Assembly (NCBI RefSeq): GCF_900230195.1
Contig: NZ_OCNE01000021.1
Span: 1 to 64,000 of the forward strand
Direction: 5' to 3'
DNA from: Streptomyces zhaozhouensis
GTDB taxonomy: Bacteria > Actinomycetota > Actinomycetes > Streptomycetales > Streptomycetaceae
DNA length: 64,000 nt
Part shown: piece after piece, positions 28,544-35,398 of the stretch
How positions within the stretch are numbered: the stretch's first letter is position 1
Layout: the number at the start of each line of letters is the position of its first letter
Notes under the pieces: model-generated
Database searches by the model: none
The model's input: only the letters and a program-made list of their open reading frames with translations
What the model was told of the DNA's origin: nothing
Program-made: the position numbers and the translations under genes

Positions 28544-29098
28544 TCAGCCGAGGTCGGCGCCCCTGGCGCGCAACTCCTGGATCTCGCGCCGGCGTGCGAG
28601 ACGGTGGGTGCGCCGGATCTGTGCCTCCTGGAACCGTCGCCGGTCCAGTTCGGTCGCGGGCAGCACCGGCGGGACGCGGCGCGGCTTGCCTTCCTCGTCG
28701 ACGGCGGCGAAGACCAGATAGGCGGTGCCGACGCGGGTGGCGGGCGTCGACTCGTTCCACCGCTCGGCGAGCACCTTGACGCCGATCTCCATGGAACTGC
28801 GGCCGGTCCAGTTCACCTGGGCGTGGACGTGCACCAGGTCGCCGATGCGCACCGGCACCAGGAAGACCATCTCGTCCATGGAGGCGGTGACCGCCGGCCC
28901 CCCGGAGTGGCGGCCGGCGACCGCGCCGGCGGCGTCGTCGACCAGCTTCATGATCACGCCGCCGTGCACCGTGCCCAACAGGTTGACGTCGTTCTGGCTC
29001 ATGATGGTGGAGAGCGTGGTCCGCGAGGCGGCGGTGGGCTTACCCGCGGGATCAGGGTGATCGGCGTGATCGGCGCGATCACTGGGCACATCGGTCAT
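28544..29098 (-). CDS. acyl-CoA thioesterase (hotdog fold)
   Basis: A 184-residue hotdog-fold thioesterase of the YciA/BACH type that hydrolyses acyl-CoA. Conserved pieces: TLSTIMSQNDVNLLGTVHGGVIMKLVDDAAGAVA with the catalytic Asn/Asp/His region (~31-64), VTASMDEMVFLVPVRIGDLV, and ERWNESTPATRVGTAYLVFAAVDEEGKPRRVPP. The N-terminal ~20 residues are repetitive (ADHADHP), encoded by a 9-bp repeat, and probably unstructured. The next in-frame ATG is inside the catalytic region, so the annotated start is sound. It converges on the DNA glycosylase gene. Confidence 0.92.
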   Translation of the reverse strand: MTDVPSDRADHADHPDPAGKPTAASRTTLSTIMSQNDVNLLGTVHGGVIMKLVDDAAGAVAGRHSGGPAVTASMDEMVFLVPVRIGDLVHVHAQVNWTGRSSMEIGVKVLAERWNESTPATRVGTAYLVFAAVDEEGKPRRVPPVLPATELDRRRFQEAQIRRTHRLARRREIQELRARGADLG

Positions 29099-29201
29099 AA
29101 GTCCAGCGTAAGCACCCGACCGGTCCGATAATGCATCAGGTCTGCCACAGTGCGTGGACCGTGTTTCCCCCGAACGGCATACCGGTGCAGACTGGCGTGC
29201 T

Positions 29202-30473
29202 ATGAGCGACTGGCCCGACGGGTGGACCGACGACGACCAGGACCGGAGCGGTTACGGAAGGGGGCGCGGCAGCGCGACCCCGGAGAGCGCGCGGGTCATG
29301 CCGCACGTGGGGAGACCGCCGCGACAGCGCTCGCCACACCACGACGCCGGGCCGACGCCGTCAGGCCAGCCGAACCCCGGCTACGACTCCGGCTGGAACG
29401 ACGGCCAGGTCTACCGGGGCTCCGGCCGGCAGGAACCGCCGCCGCCGGACGCCCCCTACCCGTACGGGGGGCAGGGTCCCGACCAGCCGAAGCCCCGGCC
29501 GCGTTGGGGGCGCCGAATAGGCTTCAGCCTGCTGGCGCTGGTCCTCGTGCTGGTCGTGGTGGGGACCGCCACCTACTTCTGGGCGGACGGCAAGCTCAAC
29601 CGGGACGTGGACCTGGAGGCGCTGGAGGACCGCCCGGAGCCCGGCGAGGGCACCAACTTCCTGATCGTCGGCTCCGACAGCCGCGAGGGGCTGAGCGACG
29701 AGCAGCGCGAGGAGATGCGCACGGGCAACGCCGAGGGCAGCCGCACGGACACGATCATGATCCTGCACGTGGGGTCGAACGGGAACACGATGGTGAGCCT
29801 GCCGCGTGACTCCTGGGTGACCATCCCCGAGTTCACCGGCTCCGAGTCCGGCAACCGCATCCCCGAGCAGGGGCAGAAGATCAACGCGGCGTTCTCCATC
29901 GAGGGCCCGTGGCTGCTGGCCCGCACCATCGAGCACAACCTCGACATCCACATCGACCACTACGTGGAGATAGGGTTCGGCGGCTTCGCCAACGTGGTCG
30001 ACGCGCTCGGCGGCGTCGAGATGTGCTTCGACGAGCCGATCCAGGACGAGAACTCGGGCGCCGACTTCGCCGAGGGCTGCCACCAGCTGGACGGCGCCGA
30101 GTCGCTGGCGTTCAACCGGCAGCGCTACCAGGAGGCCGAGGGCGACCTGGGGCGCACCAAGAACCAGCAGGAGTTCCTCGGCACCCTCGCCGACCAGGCG
30201 GCCTCGCCCGGCACGCTGCTGAACCCCTTCAAGCTCTACCCGACGATGAGCGCCAGCCTGGACGCGCTGACCGTCGACACCGAGATGAGCCTGTGGGACC
30301 TGCGCAGCATGTTCTGGGCGATGCGCAGCGCGGAACGCATGAACATGCCGGTCGCCGACCCCGGTTACGCGGCCCCCGACGGCAGCTCGGCGGTGCTCTG
30401 GGACCAGGAGCAGGCGGACGCGCTGATGGAGCAGCTGCGCAACGACGAGGAGGTCACGGTCGGGGTGGAGTGA
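29202..30473 (+). CDS. LCP family protein, separate locus
   Basis: The fourth LCP protein of the window, 423 residues. The N-terminus (1-100) is cytoplasmic and disordered (Gly/Gln/Pro-rich), then a basic patch and a membrane helix (~106-126) lead to the LCP domain (~148-345; TNFLIVGSDSREGLSDEQRE, TIMILHVGSNGNTMVSLPRDSWVTIPEF, INAAFSIEGPWLLARTIE, VEMCFDEPIQDENSGADF, SLAFNRQRYQEAEGDLGRTKNQQEFL). LytR_C is absent. The ATG start (MSDWPDGWTDDDQD) was preferred over a longer frame. A strong hairpin follows the stop. A GATAAT element ~70 bp upstream may be its -10. Its order of domains differs from the three clustered paralogues. Confidence 0.93.
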   Translation: MSDWPDGWTDDDQDRSGYGRGRGSATPESARVMPHVGRPPRQRSPHHDAGPTPSGQPNPGYDSGWNDGQVYRGSGRQEPPPPDAPYPYGGQGPDQPKPRPRWGRRIGFSLLALVLVLVVVGTATYFWADGKLNRDVDLEALEDRPEPGEGTNFLIVGSDSREGLSDEQREEMRTGNAEGSRTDTIMILHVGSNGNTMVSLPRDSWVTIPEFTGSESGNRIPEQGQKINAAFSIEGPWLLARTIEHNLDIHIDHYVEIGFGGFANVVDALGGVEMCFDEPIQDENSGADFAEGCHQLDGAESLAFNRQRYQEAEGDLGRTKNQQEFLGTLADQAASPGTLLNPFKLYPTMSASLDALTVDTEMSLWDLRSMFWAMRSAERMNMPVADPGYAAPDGSSAVLWDQEQADALMEQLRNDEEVTVGVE

Positions 30474-30490
30474 TTCCCGGCACCCGCGAC

Positions 30491-30518
30491 GCCCCCGGCC
30501 TCCTCCGAGGCCGGGGGC
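30491..30518. terminator. bidirectional terminator between LCP gene and cutA
   Basis: Perfect 10-bp stem GCCCCCGGCC (30491-30500 with 30509-30518) with an 8-base loop, set between two converging genes. Confidence 0.75.
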
Positions 30519-30527
30519 GTCGGGCGT

Positions 30528-30848
30528 TCAGCGGGTCGTCTCCGCGCCCAGCCAGGCGAGATAGGCGTCGCTTCCGCGGGTGATCGGGGTGGCGATGATC
30601 TCCGGCGTGTCGTAGTCGTGCGTCTCCTCGATATGCGCGGCGAGTTCGTCGTAACGGGCCGCGGTCGTCTTGAAGAGCACCCGCCACTCGGCGTCGGTCT
30701 CGATCCGCCCCTCCCAGCGGTAGACGCTGGTCACCGGCCCGTCGATCTGCGCGCAGGCGGCGAGGCGCCGCTCGACGGCGCTCGCGGCGAGCGCGCGCGC
30801 CTTGTCCTCCGCGTCGGTCGTGGTGAGAACGGCGAGATGGTCGGCCAC
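30528..30848 (-). CDS. cutA: CutA1 divalent-cation tolerance protein
   Basis: A 106-residue CutA1 protein, a trimeric ferredoxin-like fold linked to copper tolerance in E. coli; its molecular role is unsettled. Family marks: HLAVLTTTDAEDKARALAASAVERRLAACAQI, the SVYRWEGRIETDAEWRVLFKT core, and DYDTPEIIATPITRGSDAYLAWL. Start is a GTG with GGGAGGG seven bases upstream; the longer in-frame extension has no such site. It converges on the LCP gene across a strong hairpin. Size matches the family. Confidence 0.95.
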   Translation of the reverse strand: MADHLAVLTTTDAEDKARALAASAVERRLAACAQIDGPVTSVYRWEGRIETDAEWRVLFKTTAARYDELAAHIEETHDYDTPEIIATPITRGSDAYLAWLGAETTR

Positions 30849-30975
30849 GGTTGCCCTCCCGGGTGCGCTCGGCTCGGCTGTCCCGGCGACGGTAGCGCGG
30901 AACGCCCGACCGGGATTCCCGGTCGGGCGCCTCGTCCGGCCATCGGCCCCGGGGCCGCGCCCCGGGGCGACGCGT

Positions 30976-31251
30976 CTAGGAGAACCAGTGGAAGTACCAG
31001 GCGTTGATGGTGTCCGGCTTGTAGCAGACACCGACCTCGTAGTAGCGGCTGAAGTCCGCGCGGGTGACCTTGCACTCGTGCTCGGTGGCGAACGGCCCCT
31101 CGATCGTCTCCACCGGCGCGGCGGCGCTCGTCGCCGCGGTCGTGTGGTCGGCGGCGGTCGCCGACGCCGGCAGGGCCGCGACGGCGCCGAAGGCGGCCAT
31201 CGCGGCGACCGCCGCGCCCGCGACCCGTGTGCGTGCCGGTATGAACCTCAT
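30976..31251 (-). CDS. small secreted protein, unknown function
   Basis: A 91-residue protein with a clear signal peptide (RTRVAGAAVAAMAAFGAVAALPASATA, cleavage near residue 33). The mature part is ~58 residues and ends EHECKVTRADFSRYYEVGV followed by CYKPDTINAWYFHWFS. Two Cys (59 and 75) could form a disulfide. Six aromatic residues crowd the last ~25 positions, which suggests a binding peptide or small structured domain. GGAACGGGG lies about 12 bases upstream of the ATG. I recognise only a resemblance to unnamed small secreted proteins of streptomycetes. It is followed by a 660-bp gene-poor interval. Confidence 0.7.
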   Translation of the reverse strand: MRFIPARTRVAGAAVAAMAAFGAVAALPASATAADHTTAATSAAAPVETIEGPFATEHECKVTRADFSRYYEVGVCYKPDTINAWYFHWFS

Positions 31252-31490
31252 GCTGATTCGCCCCGTTCCTTGTCATGACGGCTCACCACGCGCCGTTCCC
31301 GCCGCGCGGCGGAGCGGCGGCTGCCGCTCGTCACCGATCGTAACTCTCGTGCGCGATACACGAGTTGCGGCCTTCCCCGGGAACGTCGGCGCCCCACGGC
31401 CCGACGACCACCGGCCGGCCCGGCCCGCGGGCGGGGCGCGCGTGACGTTGCCGCTGGTCAAAGCGGCACACCGGACGCGTGTGACCCCGC

Positions 31491-31523
31491 GCCCCGGCCC
31501 CCGATCCGTCTCGGGGCCGGGGC
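31491..31523. terminator. isolated inverted repeat, possible terminator
   Basis: Perfect 11-bp arms GCCCCGGCCCC and GGGGCCGGGGC with an 11-base loop. It lies far from any annotated stop codon, so if it is a terminator it must serve an unannotated transcript in this interval. Confidence 0.4.
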
Positions 31524-31836
31524 GTGCGGAGGGCGAGGGGGCCGCGTTCATCCGGGGAAACGGTGCAGGCCCTGTGTCCTCTCCGCTCGCGCAGAGTGAA
31601 GTTCGCCGCCCCACGGCCGACGAGAGACCGACGGCGTTCCCGACGTTCGGGGCGGCCCGGAACCCCGCACCCGGCCGCACGCGCCCCCTCCCCGGCGGAA
31701 GCGGCCGGGGCGCGGCGGAGAAGCGGAATCCTGGCCGGCGCCCGCCCCGCCCCGAGGCGCCGCGGAAGGCGCGGTTCGGGTCGTGTGACCCGTGTGCAGA
31801 TGCCGTGCGGGCACCCGGAAACCAACGATTCGCCCG

Positions 31837-31865
31837 TTATCGAGAGGACCGGGCTCCGGTAGGAT
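31837..31865 (+). promoter_or_regulatory. promoter candidate for the LRR gene
   Basis: TTATCG (-35) and TAGGAT (-10) are spaced 17 bp apart. Transcription would start near 31872, about 38 bp before the GTG start codon at 31910. Confidence 0.45.
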
Positions 31866-31909
31866 CGAACGCCCGTTCATGCATGTCGGGTGACGAGCGA
31901 GGAACGATC

Positions 31910-32848
31910 GTGGCGAGCTATGCCCACCTCAAGGACAAGGTCTTCGACGGACAGCCGCTGACGCGGTTCGACATCGGCAAGGAGGGCGGCGGCGCCCCGG
32001 CGGAGGTCGCCTGGCTCGTCGAGAAGGAGATGGTGGACCCTCCCGAATTCCCCGAGGTCTTCGACCGCTTCGTGGAGACCGTCGACACCGGCGAGGTGAC
32101 CACGCTCGCGCTGGGATGGGCCGGCTTCGAGGGCGAGGTCGCCGCCGAGTCCCTCCTCCGGCACGCCGGGAGGTTTCCCCGGCTGCGCGCGCTACACCTC
32201 GGCTACCAGGTCGATTTCGCCTACGTCCGGCAGGGCGACGTCACCCCTGTCCTGGAGCGGTTCCCCCGACTGGAGCGGCTGGACGTCCGGGGCAAGAACG
32301 GACTCGCGCTGCGCCCGTTCCGCCACGAGACCCTCCGGACCCTGCGGTTCGAGTCCTGCTGCCTGTTCGGGCACGTGGCGCGCGCGCTCGGCGCCAGCGA
32401 CCTGCCGGCGCTGGAGTACCTGGACCTCTGGCTCGGCGTGCTGCCCGACCTGGACGCGCCGCCGGAGGTCGACGCCAATGACCTCGCGCCGCTGCTCAAC
32501 GGCGAGCGGTTCCCCGCGCTGCGCCATCTCGGGCTGGAGAACAGCTGGATCACGGACGAGTTCGCCGACGTGGTCGCGACCGCCCCCGTCGTGGCCCGAC
32601 TGCGTTCACTCAGCCTGGCACTGGGCACCCTCACCGACGCCGGCGTCGAAAGCCTGCTCACCGGACAGCCACTGACCCATCTCCAACGCCTGGACCTCCA
32701 CCACCACTATCTCTCCCCGGCCATGATGGACCGCGTTCCCGCCGCCCTCCCCGGAGTCGACGTCGACCTCGGCGACCACCGGGGCGAGTTCGCCGGCCCC
32801 TTCGACGAGGAGGCCCACCACTTCGTCGCCGACGGGCGGGACTTCTGA
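31910..32848 (+). CDS. STM4015-type leucine-rich-repeat protein
   Basis: A 312-residue cytoplasmic protein made of leucine-rich-type repeats (for example FPRLRALHLGYQVDF, FPRLERLDVRGKNG, LPALEYLDLWLGVLPD, FPALRHLGLENSWITDEF, LRSLSLALGTLTDAGVESLL). It resembles the STM4015 family, which in some bacteria neighbours STM4013/STM4014 genes that are absent here. The start is a GTG with GAGGAA 6 bases upstream; an in-frame ATG 27 bases earlier lacks a ribosome site. Its acidic surface and repeats suggest protein binding. No enzyme motif was seen. It stands alone behind its own promoter. Confidence 0.8.
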   Translation: MASYAHLKDKVFDGQPLTRFDIGKEGGGAPAEVAWLVEKEMVDPPEFPEVFDRFVETVDTGEVTTLALGWAGFEGEVAAESLLRHAGRFPRLRALHLGYQVDFAYVRQGDVTPVLERFPRLERLDVRGKNGLALRPFRHETLRTLRFESCCLFGHVARALGASDLPALEYLDLWLGVLPDLDAPPEVDANDLAPLLNGERFPALRHLGLENSWITDEFADVVATAPVVARLRSLSLALGTLTDAGVESLLTGQPLTHLQRLDLHHHYLSPAMMDRVPAALPGVDVDLGDHRGEFAGPFDEEAHHFVADGRDF

Positions 32849-32878
32849 GCCGCCGCCGCTCCGGTAGCATCCGGCCGC

Positions 32879-33745
32879 ATGGACGGCGGCCGGCTCGATC
32901 AACGCGCACCCTGGGCGCGGCTGCTGGCGGCGTTGCGCTGCCCCGTCTGCGGGGCGGGGCTCGCCGCGGGTGAGCGGTCGGTGCGCTGTCCCGCCGGGCA
33001 CAGCTTCGACCTGGCGCGGCAGGGGTATCTCAGCCTGGCCGCCGGCGGCCCCCGGGGCGCCGGGGCCAACGCGGACGGCGCGGCCATGGTCGAGGCCAGG
33101 TCCGCGTTCCTCGGTGCCGGGCACTACGCGCCGCTGACCGAGGCGCTGGCCAGGCTCGCCGGGGAGGCGGCGCCCGCCGGCGGGCTGCTGGTCGACGCGG
33201 GCGGCGGCACCGGGCACCATCTCGCCGGGGTGCTCGACGCGCTGCCGGAGGCGGCGGGGCTGACCCTGGACGTCTCCAAGTACGCGCTGCGCCGCGCGGC
33301 GCGGGCGCACCCCAGGATGGGCGCGGCCAGCGCCGACGTGTGGCGCGGGCTGCCGCTGCGTTCCGGCGCCGCCGACGTGCTGCTGAACGTCTTCGCGCCG
33401 CGCGACGGCGCCGAGTTCCACCGGGTGCTCGCGCCAGGCGGCACCCTGCTGGTGGTGACCCCCGGCCCCGACCATCTGGCCGAACTCCGCGCGGCCGGGG
33501 GCCTGTTGTCGGTCGACCCGGCCAAGGAGGAACGGCTGCGGCGCACCCTGGCCGGCCACTTCGCGCAGCACGGCGAGGAACGGCTGGAGTTCGGGATGCG
33601 GTTGACCGCCGCCGAGACCGCCGCGCTGGTCGGCATGGGCCCGAACGCCCACCACGCCGCCGCCCACCCGGCCGCCGGGGCGCCGCCCGCGACCGTCACC
33701 GCCTCGTTCCGGCTGACCGTCCACCGGCCGGGGACGAGCGCGTGA
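32879..33745 (+). CDS. RlmA/TlrB-like 23S rRNA (guanine-N1)-methyltransferase
   Basis: A 288-residue SAM-dependent methyltransferase of the RlmA family, which methylates G745/G748 in domain II of 23S rRNA near the exit tunnel. The N-terminal zinc finger is intact: Cys21, Cys24, Cys37 and His41. The SAM motif GLLVDAGGGTGHHLAGVL (~residues 101-118) and LPLRSGAADVLLNVFAPR (~157) follow the family order. TlrB, a family member, gives tylosin resistance in S. fradiae. Whether this copy is housekeeping or resistance cannot be told from sequence alone. Its stop overlaps the ABC ATPase GTG by 4 bp (GTGA), linking it to an export-like pair. Confidence 0.88.
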   Translation: MDGGRLDQRAPWARLLAALRCPVCGAGLAAGERSVRCPAGHSFDLARQGYLSLAAGGPRGAGANADGAAMVEARSAFLGAGHYAPLTEALARLAGEAAPAGGLLVDAGGGTGHHLAGVLDALPEAAGLTLDVSKYALRRAARAHPRMGAASADVWRGLPLRSGAADVLLNVFAPRDGAEFHRVLAPGGTLLVVTPGPDHLAELRAAGGLLSVDPAKEERLRRTLAGHFAQHGEERLEFGMRLTAAETAALVGMGPNAHHAAAHPAAGAPPATVTASFRLTVHRPGTSA

Positions 33746-34596
33746 GGCTGTCGCGGGTGAGCCGACGCCGGGGCGCGCGCGGCCCCTGGGTGCTGCGCGA
33801 GGTCGATCTCGAAGTGACCGCCGGCTCGCTCGTCAGGGTCACCGGCGCCAACGGCGCCGGGAAGACGACGCTGCTGCGCCTGCTGGCCGGGGTGGACGCG
33901 CCCGACGCGGGGCGGATCACCGACCGGCCGCGCCCCACGGGCTTCGTGCCGGAACACTTCCCCGCCGAGCTGCCGTTGACGGCCCTCGGCTACCTCGGCC
34001 ATCTGGGGCGAATCCACGGGTTGCGTGGCGCCGTGGCGCGGGAGCGGGCCGAGCGGTGGCTGGAGCGGCTGGGTGCCGCGGGGTACGGGCGCACCCCGCT
34101 GGTCGAGTTGTCCAAGGGGACCGCCCGGAAAGTCGCCGTCGCACAGGCGCTGCTGGCCGATCCGGCGCTGCTGGTGCTCGACGAGGCGTGGAGCGGGCTC
34201 GACCGGGAGGCCAGGGCGCTGCTGGACAGCGTGGCGGCCGAGCGCGTCGCCGCCGGGGCCACCGTCGTCTTCGTCGACCACGCGCCCCGGGGCCTGGGAA
34301 GCGCCGTCGACCGGGTGCTGCGGATCGCGGACGCCCGGGTCGCGGAGGAAGAGGGCCCCGCGTCGGCCGACGGCGTCGGGCAACCTCCCGTGACCGTGAT
34401 CGCCGAGGGCCCCCCGGGCGCCGCGCCCCCGCCGCTGCCGGCCGGCGTGCGCTGGGTCCCGGCCCCGCGGGGGCGGGTGCGGATCACCGCGCCGCCGGCC
34501 GTCTCCGACGCCGTCCTGCGGAGTCTGCTGACAGCCGGGGCCCGTTGGCACGTCCACGCGGTCTCGCCGCCGGCCGGGCGGGAGGGCCCGGGGTGA
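33742..34596 (+). CDS. ABC transporter ATP-binding protein (ABC-2 type)
   Basis: A 284-residue ATPase. Walker A is TGANGAGKTT (~residues 35-44), the signature is LSKGTARKV in place of LSGGQ, and Walker B is ALLVLDEAW, with an H-loop in VVFVDHAP. The Q-loop position is Glu (FVPEHF). Signature variants of this kind are frequent in small ABC-2 exporters such as bacitracin and lantibiotic efflux pumps. The last ~60 residues are Pro/Gly-rich with no ABC motif. GTG start with a 4-bp overlap with the methyltransferase, and a further GTGA overlap into the membrane protein, so all three are coupled. Confidence 0.85.
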   Translation: MRLSRVSRRRGARGPWVLREVDLEVTAGSLVRVTGANGAGKTTLLRLLAGVDAPDAGRITDRPRPTGFVPEHFPAELPLTALGYLGHLGRIHGLRGAVARERAERWLERLGAAGYGRTPLVELSKGTARKVAVAQALLADPALLVLDEAWSGLDREARALLDSVAAERVAAGATVVFVDHAPRGLGSAVDRVLRIADARVAEEEGPASADGVGQPPVTVIAEGPPGAAPPPLPAGVRWVPAPRGRVRITAPPAVSDAVLRSLLTAGARWHVHAVSPPAGREGPG

Positions 34597-35261
34597 GGGC
34601 GCTGCTGTGGTACCAGGCGACGCTGCTGCTCCGTTCCCGGCACGTGCTGCCGCCCGCCCTGCTCCACCTCGCCGTACTCGCCGTCGGTTTCAGCCCCGGC
34701 GATCCGATACTGGACTCACTCGCCGTGAACGCGGCCGTCGCCCTGCCGACCGCCGTCTGGCTGACCTGGGCCTGCACCCACAACGAGCCGCCGGCGGCGC
34801 GGAGTTGCACGGCCGCGGCGACCTCTCCCCGACGGGCGCAGCTGGCCTGTCTGCTCACCGGTGCCGGCGCGGCGGGGCTGCTGGCCGGCGTCTGCTGCGC
34901 GGCCGTCGCCCTGCTGGCCGGCGGACACGCGGGCGACCGCGCCACCGCCGTCTCCCGGCTTCCCGCGCTCGGAGCGGGCCTGACGGCGACGCTGGTCTGC
35001 GTGCTGGCCGGCACGGCCCTCGGCGCCCTCTGCGGCCGACCGATGCTGCGTGGGCGGGCCCGCGCGTTCCTCCTCGCACTGGGCGGTTCCGTCGCGTTGC
35101 TGGCGGCGGGCGCCTCCCCGGCCAACGCGGCGGTCTCCGAGCTGGTGCGCGGGAACCAGGACGGCACGGTGCGGCAGCCGCTGCTCCCCCTGCTCGTCGT
35201 GCTCACGGCGACGGCGCTGGTGACAGCCCTGGCCTGCCGGCGGGCCGAACGCGGGGAGTGA
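34593..35261 (+). CDS. ABC-associated membrane protein (probable permease)
   Basis: A 222-residue hydrophobic protein with about six membrane segments and little else. It has no family signature I recognise. It is the last gene of the coupled methyltransferase-ATPase-membrane set and starts from a GTG that overlaps the ATPase stop by 4 bp. By position it is the membrane partner of the ATPase. It is smaller than classic ABC-2 permeases (~250-400 residues). Substrate unknown; a toxic ligand of the ribosome exit tunnel is an attractive guess because of the methyltransferase, but nothing in this protein proves it. Confidence 0.7.
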   Translation: MRALLWYQATLLLRSRHVLPPALLHLAVLAVGFSPGDPILDSLAVNAAVALPTAVWLTWACTHNEPPAARSCTAAATSPRRAQLACLLTGAGAAGLLAGVCCAAVALLAGGHAGDRATAVSRLPALGAGLTATLVCVLAGTALGALCGRPMLRGRARAFLLALGGSVALLAAGASPANAAVSELVRGNQDGTVRQPLLPLLVVLTATALVTALACRRAERGE

Positions 35262-35300
35262 GCCGGCCGCGACGGGAGGCGGCGGGCCACGGCACCTGTT

Positions 35301-35322
35301 GTTCAGCCAGAGTTGTCACGCC
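35301..35322 (+). promoter_or_regulatory. candidate PHO box upstream of phoD
   Basis: Two adjacent 11-bp units, GTTCAGCCAGA and GTTGTCACGCC, lie 77-98 bp upstream of the phoD start. They resemble the 11-bp direct repeats (consensus close to GTTCACCC plus 3 bases) bound by PhoP in streptomycetes, though the second unit is a poor match. PhoD is a known member of the phosphate regulon in this genus. Confidence 0.4.
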
Positions 35323-35398
35323 CGGTGTCCGTTGCGCCCCGTTCGCGCACCATAGTGGCGCCCGTCATGACGTGAATCGGCCATGGGAGGTACCGAGA

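Larger units (their letters stand above)
31252..31909. other. gene-poor interval before the LRR gene
   Basis: About 660 bp without a convincing gene. Long frames exist on both strands but are Arg/Pro-rich shadows with no family motif. It contains a perfect 11-bp inverted repeat near its middle (described separately) and a promoter at its right end. No tRNA or riboswitch was found. A small RNA is possible but unsupported beyond the hairpin. Confidence 0.5.

Noticed and set aside
31273..31880. Long frames in the gap before the LRR gene
   Set aside because: Arg/Pro/Gly-rich composition typical of GC-rich shadow frames; no domain or ribosome site.
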